Assembly (NCBI GenBank): GCA_016709225.1
Contig: JADJEE010000001.1
Span: 806,001-870,000 of the forward strand
Source of the DNA: Deltaproteobacteria bacterium
Lineage (GTDB): Bacteria; Myxococcota_A; Polyangia; Nannocystales; Nannocystaceae
DNA length: 64,000 bases
Direction of reading: 5' to 3'
This document shows positions 8,724 through 17,469 of this stretch, piece by piece. The first letter of the stretch is position 1; each line of letters begins with the position of its first letter. The notes beneath the pieces are model-generated. The model saw nothing but the letters and a program-made list of their open reading frames with translations, did no database searches and was not told the origin of the DNA. The translations under genes were made by a program, and so were the position numbers.

Positions 8724-9680
8724 TCAAGCTCCCTTCTGCCGCAGCAGGCGGCGCCAGAACAGGCGCAGCGCGCCCTCGCGTTCGTCCCGGTGGTCGCTGC
8801 GCGACAGCGTATCGGCGACCTCGGCGATCGCGAGCGATGCCGGGCAGCGGGGGTACGCCAGCATCACCGGCTCGCCGCGCATGACGGCGCGGCTGATCGA
8901 TCCGTCCCGCGGCACTGCGCCGAGGTAGTCGAGACCGACATTCAAGAAGCGCTCGCTCAGTGCGAGCAGGCGGCGGAACACCTGCTCGCCCTCGGCTGGG
9001 CCGCCGACCATGTTGGCGAGCACGTGCACCCGACGCACCGCGCAGCGCGTGCACAACACCTTGAGCATGCCGTAGGCGTCGGCGACGCTGGTGGGCTCGG
9101 GCGTCACCACCAAGACGATGTCCTTGGCGGCGGCGGCGAAGCCGATCGCGTTGCTGCCGATGCCGGCGCCGGTATCGACCACGATGGCGTCGAAGCGCGA
9201 GTCGAGCCCGTCGATGGCGGTGAAGAGGTCGCGGCGCGCGACGTCGTCGAGGTTGGCGAGGTCGTGCTGTCCGGAGGCGCCTGGCAGCAGCCACACGTTG
9301 GGTGGACCTGCGATCACGACGTCGTCGACGGTGGCCTCGCCACGCAGCAGGTCGGCGGTGGTGAAGGTCGGCGCGACGCCCATGATGATGTCGAGGTTGG
9401 CGAGGCCGAGATCGGCGTCGATCGCCAGCACCCGCGCGCCGCGCTGACCCAGCGCGATCGCGAGGTTTGCCGACAGGTTGGTCTTGCCGACCCCGCCCTT
9501 GCCCGAGGTGATCGCGATGACGGTCGGGCTCATCGGCACCGTCGCGCTGCGCAGCGGGATGACGTCGCCGAGGTTGGTCGGCGGCGCACCGTCGCGCGTC
9601 GAGGTCGGGGCCTCGCCGCCGTCGGCGTCGGCCGGCGCGATGGACAAGGGGTGGGCGGGTTTGCGGGTATCGGGGTTCAT
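8724..9680 (-). CDS. flhG: MinD-like ATPase FlhG (YlxH), flagellar number/placement
   Basis: A 318-residue P-loop ATPase of the MinD/ParA group that partners FlhF to control flagellar site and number. A deviant Walker A (ITSGKGGVGKTNLSANLAIA) starts near residue 56, followed by DADLGLANLDIIMGVAP and DAIVVDTGAGIGSNAIGF. The N-terminal 50 residues are acidic/Pro-rich, and I do not see the DQAxxLR motif that activates FlhF GTPase in Bacillus-type FlhG. The C-terminus lacks an obvious amphipathic MinD membrane helix. ATG overlaps the flhF stop (ATGA). Confidence 0.93.
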   Translation of the reverse strand: MNPDTRKPAHPLSIAPADADGGEAPTSTRDGAPPTNLGDVIPLRSATVPMSPTVIAITSGKGGVGKTNLSANLAIALGQRGARVLAIDADLGLANLDIIMGVAPTFTTADLLRGEATVDDVVIAGPPNVWLLPGASGQHDLANLDDVARRDLFTAIDGLDSRFDAIVVDTGAGIGSNAIGFAAAAKDIVLVVTPEPTSVADAYGMLKVLCTRCAVRRVHVLANMVGGPAEGEQVFRRLLALSERFLNVGLDYLGAVPRDGSISRAVMRGEPVMLAYPRCPASLAIAEVADTLSRSDHRDEREGALRLFWRRLLRQKGA

Positions 9681-10810
9681 GCGCGTGCGCCTCCGAGCAG
9701 CAGATCGATGAGGACTTCGGGGTGGGCGAGGGTGAGATCGTCGGGGACTTGGGGGCCGGTGGTGACGAACGACAGCGGCAGGTCGGCGGCGAAGCGCAGG
9801 CCGAGCACGCTGCCGATCGCGATGGCTTCATCGGCCTTGGTCACCAACAGCGCGGCCGGTGAGCTGGGCCGGTACAGGTGCGCGATGCGTTCGAGCTCTT
9901 CGCTGCGGGTCGCTGCCGCCACGCACAGGTGGGTGAGCACCGGCTCGCCGCCGCGACCGAGCCGGCGGCCCAGCTCGTCGAAGGCCTCGGTGTGGGTCGG
10001 CGAGATGCCGGGCGTGTCGACCAACACCAGCTCGGCGTCGCGGTGCTCGGCCAGCGTCTGCGCGAGGCCACCACCAGAGGCGATCGACATCGGCACGTCG
10101 AGCAGCTTGGCGTAGGCCTTCAGCGCTGCAGTGCCGCCGATGCGACCGTCGTCGAGGCTCACCAGCGCGATGCGCTTGCCGCCGACCAGGTGGGCCATCG
10201 CGGCCAGCTTCGCGACCGTGGTGGTCTTGCCGACGCCGGTCGGGCCCACGAACGCGACCACACGGCTGCGGTCGTCGCCGAGGCCGAGCGGTGCGCCGAG
10301 GCGTCGATGCAGCAGCGAGCGCAGCTCGAGCTCGGCGCCCGCGCGGGCGTCGGCGCCGTCGCTGCCCGGTGGCAGCGTGCGCAGCCACGACTCGACCAGA
10401 TCGCGGGGCACCATCGCCGCCAGCAGACGTCGGCGCAGCGCGGCGAACGGCACCACCGCGCTGCGACCCGCCGCGGCCGCGAGCGCGGCTGCGGGGTCGT
10501 CCTGGATCATCGCGCGGGCGGAGGGCGGTGGGGTGGTGCGGGCTCGCTCGGCGCGGCGCTCGGGCAGCAGCGCACGCACGGCTCGCAGATCGGGCTCGGA
10601 ACGGGACGGCGACGGAACCCCCGCAGTGGGCGTCGGCGCAGTGTCGGTGGCGGGCGCGGCGGTGACCTCGACGAAGCTGCCGCCGAGCAGGCCGAGCGCG
10701 CGCCCGGGGACCCTGCGGGTGTCGAGGATCACGGCGTCGGGTCCGAGCTCGCGTCGGACCAGTGCCAGCGCTTCTCGCATTTCTCGGGCCTGGAAGGTGC
10801 GTGGGTCCAT
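9677..10810 (-). CDS. flhF: SRP-family GTPase FlhF
   Basis: A 377-residue signal-recognition-type GTPase that sets where flagella assemble. The N-terminus (MDPRTFQAREMREALALVRR, GPDAVILDTRRV) is the FlhF B-domain start. The G domain begins near residue 195 with GPTGVGKTTTVAKLAAMAHL; it also has ALVSLDDGRIGG, ELVLVDTPGIS (DTPG in place of the common DTAG) and VTKADEA. Lies between flhA and flhG, the usual order. Confidence 0.95.
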   Translation of the reverse strand: MDPRTFQAREMREALALVRRELGPDAVILDTRRVPGRALGLLGGSFVEVTAAPATDTAPTPTAGVPSPSRSEPDLRAVRALLPERRAERARTTPPPSARAMIQDDPAAALAAAAGRSAVVPFAALRRRLLAAMVPRDLVESWLRTLPPGSDGADARAGAELELRSLLHRRLGAPLGLGDDRSRVVAFVGPTGVGKTTTVAKLAAMAHLVGGKRIALVSLDDGRIGGTAALKAYAKLLDVPMSIASGGGLAQTLAEHRDAELVLVDTPGISPTHTEAFDELGRRLGRGGEPVLTHLCVAAATRSEELERIAHLYRPSSPAALLVTKADEAIAIGSVLGLRFAADLPLSFVTTGPQVPDDLTLAHPEVLIDLLLGGARA

Positions 10811-10844
10811 GGTGGGGTCTTGCGATCTCGGCGACGTGGGCGTT

Positions 10845-12887
10845 TCAGGCGGCGAGCTTCACGACGCCGGTGGTCGTGACCTTGGTCTTGCCGTCGAGCT
10901 CCCGCAGGCTCAGCACTGCAAGACCCGGTGCATGTCGAGCCGCCAAGCCGGCGACGCTCCGACGCAGCTCCGGCGCGACCACGAGCAGCGGCTCGGTCCC
11001 ACCGCGGGACGCCGCGATTGCCTGCTCGAGGCCTTTCACCAGCCGTGGGACGACCGTGCCGTCGGTGGCCCCACCCGGGCCGCGGCCACGCAGTGCGGCC
11101 TCGGTCTCGGGCGCCAAGACGAAGGCGTTCACGCAGCCGCGTTCGTCGGCGTAGCGCGCGGAGATTTGACGCGACAGTCGCTCGCGCACCAGCTCCGTCA
11201 ACGCGTCGGTGTCCTTGACCGACGCGGCGTGGTCGGCCAGCGCCTCGAGGATGGTCCGCAGGTCGCGGATGCCGACGCCCTCGCGCAGGAGGTTCCGCAG
11301 CACCTTGATGACCTCGCCGAGTGGGAGCAGGGTCGGGATCAGCTCCTCGACCAGCTTGCTCTGCGTGCGCGACATCGCGTCGAGCAGCTCCTGCGCCTCG
11401 GCGCGCCCGAGCAGCTCGGCGGCGTGGTTGCGCAGCAGCTCGGTGATGTGCGTGGCCGCCACCGTCGCGGGATCGACGACCGTGTAGCCGAGCAGCTCCG
11501 CGCGCTCGCGGTCGCCGGCGCCGATCCACACCGCCGGCATGCCGAACGCCGGCTCCGTGGTGCGCTCGCCCTTGAGCTCGCCCGAAGCGCCGCCGGGGTT
11601 GATTGCGAGCACGCGGCCCGGACGCAGCGCGCCTTCGCCGATGGGCTGCCCCGACAACAGCAGGCGATACGTGCCCGAGGGCAGTCGCAGGTTGTCGCGC
11701 ACGTGGACCGGCGGCACCACCAGACCCAGCTCGGGCACCAGCTGGCGGCGCACCGCTGCGATCCGCTTGAGCAGGTCGCCGCCGCGGTTGCGATCGACCA
11801 GCGGCACCAGGTCGAAGCCGACCTCGAGCACCAGCAGGTCGACCTTGAGCAGGTCGTGCAGCGGGACTTCCTCGTCGCCCTGCTTCTTGGCCACCTCGGG
11901 CTTGACCTGCGGCTTCTCCAGCGCGCGCTTGGCCCGGCGCGCGAGCATGAAGCAGCCGCCCGAGAGGCCCATGAACGCGAACGTCGGCATGCCCGGTGCC
12001 ATGGCGATGATCGCCAGCGCCACGCCGGCCACCGTCAGCGGCTCGGGGCGACCGACCAGCTGCTTCACCATGGTCGTGCCGAGGTCCTCGCCCGAGGCGG
12101 TGCGCGAGGCGATGAGGCCGGCCGCCGTCGAGGTCAACAGCGCCGGGATCTGCGAGACCAGGCCGTCGCCGACGGTGAGGATGGTGTAGGTCTTGGCGGC
12201 GTCACCGACCGACAGGTGCTGCTGCGCGACACCGATGATGATGCCGCCGACGACGTTGATCGCGGTGATGATGAGGCCGGCAACGGCATCGCCCTTGACG
12301 AACTTGTTGGCGCCGTCCATCGCGCCGTAGAAGTCGGCCTCGTCGGCGATGGCCTTACGGCGCTTGCGCGCGGTGGCCTCGTCGATGTGGCCGTTGGCGA
12401 GGTCGTTGTCGATCGCCATCTGCTTGCCGGGCATCGCATCCAAGGTGAAGCGCGCCGCGACCTCGCTGATGCGCCCGGCACCAGCCGTGATGACCTTGAA
12501 GTTGATCACCACGAGGATGACGAACACGATGATGCCGACCACGTAGCTGCCGCCGACGACGAATGCGCCGAACGACTTGATCACGCTGCCGGCGGCGTCG
12601 ACCCCCTCGTGCCCGTGAAGGAGGATGAGGCGGGTCGAGGCGATGTTGAGCGAAAGGCGCAACATGGTCGTGACCAGCAGCACACTTGGGAAGCTGGAGA
12701 ACTCCACCGGGTCGCCGAAGTTCACCGCCAGCAGGAACACCAGCAGGCCGCAGGTGATGCTGAAGGTCAGCAGCACGTCGAGCACGATCGCGGGCAGCGG
12801 CAGGATCAGCATCATCACGATGCCGACCAAGCCCAGCGCGATCATGCGACCGTCGCGATCGCGAGCTACGTCGTTCACGTCAGCCAT
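10845..12887 (-). CDS. flhA: Flagellar export gate protein FlhA
   Basis: A 680-residue inner-membrane protein forming the nonameric export gate ring. The N-terminal half has about eight membrane segments (first LVGIVMMLILPLPAIVLDVL). The family signature RFTLDAMPGKQMAIDNDLAN is near residue 150, and EATARKRRKAIADEADFYGA is also present. The C-terminal half is the soluble docking domain. Length fits the family. It starts inside the end of flhB (8-base overlap) and is followed by flhF. Confidence 0.97.
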   Translation of the reverse strand: MADVNDVARDRDGRMIALGLVGIVMMLILPLPAIVLDVLLTFSITCGLLVFLLAVNFGDPVEFSSFPSVLLVTTMLRLSLNIASTRLILLHGHEGVDAAGSVIKSFGAFVVGGSYVVGIIVFVILVVINFKVITAGAGRISEVAARFTLDAMPGKQMAIDNDLANGHIDEATARKRRKAIADEADFYGAMDGANKFVKGDAVAGLIITAINVVGGIIIGVAQQHLSVGDAAKTYTILTVGDGLVSQIPALLTSTAAGLIASRTASGEDLGTTMVKQLVGRPEPLTVAGVALAIIAMAPGMPTFAFMGLSGGCFMLARRAKRALEKPQVKPEVAKKQGDEEVPLHDLLKVDLLVLEVGFDLVPLVDRNRGGDLLKRIAAVRRQLVPELGLVVPPVHVRDNLRLPSGTYRLLLSGQPIGEGALRPGRVLAINPGGASGELKGERTTEPAFGMPAVWIGAGDRERAELLGYTVVDPATVAATHITELLRNHAAELLGRAEAQELLDAMSRTQSKLVEELIPTLLPLGEVIKVLRNLLREGVGIRDLRTILEALADHAASVKDTDALTELVRERLSRQISARYADERGCVNAFVLAPETEAALRGRGPGGATDGTVVPRLVKGLEQAIAASRGGTEPLLVVAPELRRSVAGLAARHAPGLAVLSLRELDGKTKVTTTGVVKLAA

Positions 12888-13959
12888 TCCTCCAGCGGGT
12901 CATGCGGTACACGTAGGCGAGCACGCGGGCCACGGCCTCGAACAGCTCGCCGGGAATCTCGTGGCCGACGCGCGCGCTGGCATGGATGGCGCGCGCGACC
13001 GGCGGGTTGGGGATGATCGGCACCTGGTGGGCACGCGCGACCTCGCGGATCTTCGCGGCCATGTGGTCGACGCCCTTGGCGACCAACCGCGGCGCGCCGG
13101 CGTCGCCCGGGCGGTAGGCCAGCGCGACCGCGTAGTGGGTCGGGTTGACGATGACGACGTCGGCCTTGCGCACCGCCGCGAGCATGCGGTTGCGGCCGAT
13201 CTGGCGCATGCGCGCGCGCATGCGCTGGCGGATCAGCGGATCGCCTTCTTGCTGCTTGAGCTCGTCCTTGACCTCTTGCTTGGTCATCTTCATCTGCTCG
13301 TGCAGCTTGCGCGAGGTCAGCAGCCAGTCCGCGGCCGCGAGCACGGCGGTGACGAGCAGCGCCGCAATGGTGATGCGCGTGAGCAGGGCGCCGAGGTGGA
13401 GGAACGCGTCGGTGACCGACACCTGCACGAGGCTCGGCAGCCGCTCGAGCTCGTCGTCGAGCACCACGTAGAGGATCGAGCCGATCGCCACCGCCTTGGC
13501 CAGCGTCATGCCCAGCTGCACCAGCGTGTCGAGGCTGAGGAAGACGCGCTGCAGCCCCGAGAGCAGGTTGAGTCGCTCGAGCTTGAAGCCGAGGTTCTTG
13601 CTCGCCCACAGCCCGCCGGTCTGTGCGATGCCGACCGCGGCGCCGACCGCCGCCAGCACCACGGCTCCGACGACGCCGACCCGGCCGATCGCGAGCGCGG
13701 CGTCACCGAGTGCCAGGAACATGGTGTCGCGGCCGCGCGCGGGCACCTCGGCGATGCGCGCCATGGCGCCGCTCATCTGCGTCATTGCGCCGTCGGCCAG
13801 CGCCGGCCCGAACGCGGCCACCAGCGCGAACGCGACCACCGCGAGCACGACCGCGCTCACATCCTTGCTCAGCGGAACGCGGCCTTCGTCGCGGAATTGC
13901 TTGCGACGCTTGCCGGTGGGCTCCTCGGTCTTCTCGCCGCTGCTGCCTTCGTCGCTCAC
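12880..13959 (-). CDS. flhB: Flagellar export switch protein FlhB
   Basis: A 359-residue export-apparatus protein that changes substrate specificity from hook to filament type. N-terminus EKTEEPTGKRRKQFRDEGRV is the family start, followed by four membrane segments. The self-cleavage motif NPTH is present at about residue 270 (VIVNPTHYAVALAYRPGDAG). The start codon is GTG with no strong Shine-Dalgarno. A perfect short hairpin lies just before it, which may regulate entry or separate this unit from fliR. Confidence 0.96.
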   Translation of the reverse strand: MSDEGSSGEKTEEPTGKRRKQFRDEGRVPLSKDVSAVVLAVVAFALVAAFGPALADGAMTQMSGAMARIAEVPARGRDTMFLALGDAALAIGRVGVVGAVVLAAVGAAVGIAQTGGLWASKNLGFKLERLNLLSGLQRVFLSLDTLVQLGMTLAKAVAIGSILYVVLDDELERLPSLVQVSVTDAFLHLGALLTRITIAALLVTAVLAAADWLLTSRKLHEQMKMTKQEVKDELKQQEGDPLIRQRMRARMRQIGRNRMLAAVRKADVVIVNPTHYAVALAYRPGDAGAPRLVAKGVDHMAAKIREVARAHQVPIIPNPPVARAIHASARVGHEIPGELFEAVARVLAYVYRMTRWRNG

Positions 13960-13975
13960 GCTGGTGGTCCGCGGT

Positions 13976-13994
13976 CGCGGTGGACACCACCGCG
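13976..13994 (-). repeat. Perfect hairpin between fliR and flhB
   Basis: CGCGGTGG, a 3-base loop (ACA) and CCACCGCG form a perfect 8-bp stem on the + strand reading (13976-13983 and 13987-13994). It lies 16 bases before the flhB GTG in the only gap of about 100 bases in this export-gene block. There is no T-run, so a classical terminator is not supported. It could be a processing site, a partial terminator or an initiation control element. Confidence 0.5.
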
Positions 13995-14062
13995 GGGGCG
14001 TTCCTCTGCAACACCCGGACCGTGGGCGAAGCTGCGGCGCGCGCGGGCCGGACGCGGTCGCT

Positions 14063-14851
14063 TCAGATCCGCAGCGACATGATCATGGCGTCGAACAGCT
14101 CGAGCACCTGGCCGAGGTGGGCGGCGATGGCCTGGGCCAGCGACGGCATCGCGGCGCGCAGCGCCTGCAAGCCGACGATCAACGCGACCCCGAACGCGAG
14201 CGCGAAGACCTGCAGCTTGGGCACGAAACGGGCCAGCACCGCCAGCGCGAGCTTGACCGCCAGCACCGCCGCCATCACCGGCATCGCCAGGTGAATCGCG
14301 ACCTGCAGCGCGGTGCCGAACTGCGTCGACATCAGCTCGACGCTGCCGCCGTGGAGCTGGCCGTGGCCCAGCGGCACCGCGCGGACGCTGTAGCCGAGCC
14401 CGCGCAGCAGCATGCGGTCGAGCCCCAGCGCGAACACCAGCTGCACGCCCAGGTGGCCCAGCAGCGACGCGGTCGAGGTCGACGCGCCCGGATTCATGGG
14501 GTCGGCGACCGCGGAGAACGACAGGCCGATCTCGACGCCGATGACCTCGCCGGCGATGCGCACCGCCGACAGCGAGATCTGCACCACGAAGCCCAGCGCG
14601 AGCCCCACCACGAGCTCGCCGACGATCGCGAACGCCAGCGTCCACACGTCGAGGCGCCCGAGCGCAGGCGGGCCCGAGATGCCCGCCAGGGCGATCGACA
14701 GGCCGACCACGGTCACGACCTTGACCATGCGCGGCACCGCCTTGTTGGAGGTGTGCGGCAGTGCCATCAGCAGACCGCCGGCCCGCGCCATCGCCAGCAC
14801 GACCAGCACCACGAACGGCTCGAGCAATGGCAGCAGGGGGACCAGGTCCAT
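14063..14851 (-). CDS. fliR: Flagellar export protein FliR
   Basis: A 262-residue polytopic membrane protein of the export gate core (FliP5-FliQ4-FliR1). Features are FVVLVVLAMARAGGLLMALP at the start, then NKAVPRMVKVVTVVGLSIAL and SLLGHLGVQLVFALGLDRML, with several hydrophobic segments of FliR spacing. Lies directly after fliQ and before flhB. Length is standard. Confidence 0.93.
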   Translation of the reverse strand: MDLVPLLPLLEPFVVLVVLAMARAGGLLMALPHTSNKAVPRMVKVVTVVGLSIALAGISGPPALGRLDVWTLAFAIVGELVVGLALGFVVQISLSAVRIAGEVIGVEIGLSFSAVADPMNPGASTSTASLLGHLGVQLVFALGLDRMLLRGLGYSVRAVPLGHGQLHGGSVELMSTQFGTALQVAIHLAMPVMAAVLAVKLALAVLARFVPKLQVFALAFGVALIVGLQALRAAMPSLAQAIAAHLGQVLELFDAMIMSLRI

Positions 14852-14875
14852 GGTGCTCTCGCGCTGCGCTCGCGG

Positions 14876-15145
14876 CTACGGATGGATCTGGCCCACGGCC
14901 CCCAACATCTCGCGTCCGAACGTGGTCAGGCGCTCGAGCAACCAGCCGCCCATCGTGATCATCGCGGCGCCGAGTGCCAGCAGCTTGGGCACGAAGCCGA
15001 TTGCGGGCTCCGACAGCTGGGTCGCCGCCTGCACGAGACCCATCACCAGTCCCACCGCGAGGCCGATGGTCAGCAGCGGGCCCGAGACTTCGAGCGCGAG
15101 CCACATCGCCCGCATCATCACGTCGAGTACCGCCTCGGGTGTCAT
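14876..15145 (-). CDS. fliQ: Flagellar export protein FliQ
   Basis: An 89-residue protein with two membrane hairpin helices (ALEVSGPLLTIGLAVGLVMG and PKLLALGAAMITMGGWLLER). The family motif GLVQAATQLSEPAIGFVPKL is the FliQ QAxTQ(I/L)xExT-type region. Length is exactly that of the family. Start codon overlaps the fliP stop by ATGA. Confidence 0.95.
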   Translation of the reverse strand: MTPEAVLDVMMRAMWLALEVSGPLLTIGLAVGLVMGLVQAATQLSEPAIGFVPKLLALGAAMITMGGWLLERLTTFGREMLGAVGQIHP

Positions 15146-16011
15146 GTCAGACTCCGGACCAGCGAGGTCACGATGAGGCCCCAGCCGTCGGCCAGCACGA
15201 ACACCAGCACCTTGAGTGGCAGTGTCACCAACGCGGGCGGCAACATGACCATGCCCATCGCCATGAGCACGCTCGATACCACCAGGTCGATCACCAGGAA
15301 CGGCACCAACACGAGGAAGCCCATCGTGAAGGCGGTGCGCACCTCGGAGAGGGTGTAGGCGGGCACCAGCACCACCAACGAGACCTCCTCACGGGTGGCC
15401 GGCAGCGGGCGCTGGGCGATCTCGTGCAGCAGCCGCAGGTCCTCGTCGGCGGTGTGCTTCAGCATGAACCCCGCCAGCGGATCGGCGGCGCGCCCGAGCG
15501 CCTGGGTGGCGGTGATCTCCTCGCGCTGGAGCGGCTCGATCGCGACGGTGTTGATCTGCCCGAACACCGGCGCCATCACGAACAGCGTCAAGAACAGCGC
15601 CATGCCGGTGAGCACCTGGTTGGGCGGCGCACCCGGTAGTCCCAGCGCCTGTCGCAGGAACGAGAACACGATGATGATGCGGGTGAAGCACGTCATCGAC
15701 AGTGCGATCGCTGGCAGCAGCGACAGCACCGTCATCAACAGGAAGATCTCGAGCGCCGTGCGGGCGCCCGACGACGGTGGCGCGGGCGCGGGATCGACGG
15801 CGTCCTTCGCCTGCTGCACCAGCGCGTCGAGGTCGGTCGCCGCCGCCGACGCGCTGCCGGCCGTCGGCCCGTTGGCGATCGGCGCGATCGGGGCGACCGC
15901 CTCGATCGGTGCGGGCGCGGGCGCGGCCTCGGCGACCGCCGGCGCGGCCACCCACAGCAGCAGCGCCAATGCGCCACCGCGACGCCCGAGCATGGCGACG
16001 CGTCCGATCAC
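15142..16011 (-). CDS. fliP: Flagellar export protein FliP
   Basis: A 289-residue export-gate subunit. After a signal-like hydrophobic N-terminus and a Pro/Ala-rich linker, the conserved FliP core begins near residue 85 (LEIFLLMTVLSLLPAIALSM), then TCFTRIIIVFSFLRQALGLP, NQVLTGMALFLTLFVMAPVF and LVLVPAYTLSEVRTAFTMGF. The linker makes it longer than many homologues (about 245). GTG at 16011 overlaps the fliO stop; an ATG at 15993 is the alternative. Confidence 0.95.
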   Translation of the reverse strand: MIGRVAMLGRRGGALALLLWVAAPAVAEAAPAPAPIEAVAPIAPIANGPTAGSASAAATDLDALVQQAKDAVDPAPAPPSSGARTALEIFLLMTVLSLLPAIALSMTCFTRIIIVFSFLRQALGLPGAPPNQVLTGMALFLTLFVMAPVFGQINTVAIEPLQREEITATQALGRAADPLAGFMLKHTADEDLRLLHEIAQRPLPATREEVSLVVLVPAYTLSEVRTAFTMGFLVLVPFLVIDLVVSSVLMAMGMVMLPPALVTLPLKVLVFVLADGWGLIVTSLVRSLT

Positions 16012-17168
16012 GCCGCGTCCTTGCGACCGACCCAGCGCGGATCGCCGGCGAGGATCTCGAGGTGGGGCGGCAGCACCGGCTCGTCGCTGCGACCGGCGAC
16101 CTCGTCACCGAGCGCGGCACGCAGGCGCTGCTTGAAGGCGGCGACCTTGCCCGGTGCGGCGTTGGCCGCCGATGCCTGGTTGGGACCGGCGGCGTGGATG
16201 ATACCCGCGGCGCTGCTGGCCGGCGCGGGCGTGAGGTCGGCGATGAGCTCGATGCGGTGCTCGGTCGCCCCGAGCAGCAGCGCACGACCACCGGCAGAGA
16301 GCCACAGCAGCTGCTGCTTGGGGCCGATCGACACCCGCGACACGATCTGCATGGCCTCGATGCCCGGCATCATCGGTCGACGCCGTCGCCACCACAGTAG
16401 GCCCATGCCCGAGAACGCGAGCAGTGCGGTTGCCAGCCACGCGAGGCCGATCTGCGGCGCGCTGCGCTGCAGCGGCAGCGGCGACTCGGCGTTGGTGCCG
16501 GCCCACTTCGGTGCGACCGCGTCGTCGTCGAAGGCGCGCGGTGTGTCGGCGCTCGCGGGTTCGCGCGGGGTTGCGCCGGCGGTCGCCACCGGCGGCGCAG
16601 CCGGGGCCAGCGGCGCGACCGGGGTCGCGAGCGTGGGCGTCACGGCACCGACGGTCACCGCCGTCGGCGGGCTGGTGTCGGCGGCCAGCTGCGCGCGGCG
16701 AGCCTCGCGATCGAAGTCCGCGGGGATCGCAGCGGCGTGGATCGGCGCCGCCGGTGTCGGCGCGTCGTCGTCTTCGATGCGCAGATCGAAGCCACCGGGC
16801 ACGTCGGTGGCGTGCATGTGCTTCGAGAGGCTGCCGCGGGCGGCCTTTCGCTGCACCACCCGCACCGCCACGCGTTCGCCGGCGCGGCCGAGCTGCACGA
16901 AGTTGAGGCGGTGCTTGGCCATCGGTCGCAGGCGCTGCGCGCTGACCTCGGCGCCGGTCACGAACACCAGCGCGCCGTCCTTCGAGGTGACGATCTGATC
17001 GTGGCTGCTGCCCTGCGGGACACCGCGCACGCGCAGCGTCACGCCGCCGTCGTCTTCGCTGAGGCTGACGTTCAGTTCGTCGGCCCAGGCCGAGGCCGGC
17101 AGGGCCAGCGTCGCGGCGACCACGAGGGTCGCGCGCAGGGCGTGGGCGAGGGGGCTATGCCGCGTCAC
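16008..17168 (-). CDS. fliO: FliO-like protein with large N-terminal periplasmic region
   Basis: A 386-residue protein. A Sec signal peptide (ending ASAWA near residue 29) leads into a beta-rich region (about 30-135; VTLRVRGVPQGSSHDQIVTS, GALVFVTGAEVSAQRLRPMA, GGFDLRIEDD) that resembles AMIN domains. An Ala/Pro linker and one membrane helix (LAWLATALLAFSGMGLLWWR, about 235-255) follow. The FliO cytoplasmic domain is last (MQIVSRVSIGPKQQLLWLSA, GRALLLGATEHRIELIADL). Most FliO proteins are 100-150 residues. FliO helps FliP assemble; the extra domain could tether the nascent gate to peptidoglycan (inference). Overlaps the fliN end by 14 bases. Confidence 0.85.
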   Translation of the reverse strand: MTRHSPLAHALRATLVVAATLALPASAWADELNVSLSEDDGGVTLRVRGVPQGSSHDQIVTSKDGALVFVTGAEVSAQRLRPMAKHRLNFVQLGRAGERVAVRVVQRKAARGSLSKHMHATDVPGGFDLRIEDDDAPTPAAPIHAAAIPADFDREARRAQLAADTSPPTAVTVGAVTPTLATPVAPLAPAAPPVATAGATPREPASADTPRAFDDDAVAPKWAGTNAESPLPLQRSAPQIGLAWLATALLAFSGMGLLWWRRRRPMMPGIEAMQIVSRVSIGPKQQLLWLSAGGRALLLGATEHRIELIADLTPAPASSAAGIIHAAGPNQASAANAAPGKVAAFKQRLRAALGDEVAGRSDEPVLPPHLEILAGDPRWVGRKDAA

Positions 17169-17469
17169 TTTGGACCTGACCTTTCCGCGGCGCGCCGTCG
17201 TTGGCGGCCGTCATCGTCTCTTGCCCGCTCACCACCTCGGTGATGCGGATGCCGTACTTCTCGCCGATCACGACCGCCTCACCGCGGGCGACCAGCTTGC
17301 CGTTGACCAGCAGGTCGAGGCTCTCGCCCGCGGCCTTGCCGAGCTCGACCACCGCGCCGGCGCCGAGCTGCAGCAGCTCGCCGATGGGCAGGGTCTTGCG
17401 ACCGAGCTCGACGGTGACCTGTACGGGCACGTCGAGCACCAAGGAGAGATCGTCGATCGGATGGCTCAT
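17155..17469 (-). CDS. fliN: Flagellar C-ring protein FliN
   Basis: A 104-residue SpoA-family protein of the lower C ring. The core LVLDVPVQVTVELGRKTLPI, LLQLGAGAVVELGKAAGESL, LVNGKLVARGEAVVIGEKYG and IRITEVVS is nearly the FliN consensus. It is a short form, without the long acidic N-terminal extension seen in some species. Overlaps the fliM stop (ATGA) and the fliO start. Confidence 0.96.
   Translation of the reverse strand: MSHPIDDLSLVLDVPVQVTVELGRKTLPIGELLQLGAGAVVELGKAAGESLDLLVNGKLVARGEAVVIGEKYGIRITEVVSGQETMTAANDGAPRKGQVQSDAA

Noticed and set aside
10131..13016. 961-residue open frame on the plus strand
   Set aside because: It lies opposite flhF and flhA, is Arg/His/Gln/Asp-rich with no domain, and is a typical antisense shadow in GC-rich DNA.
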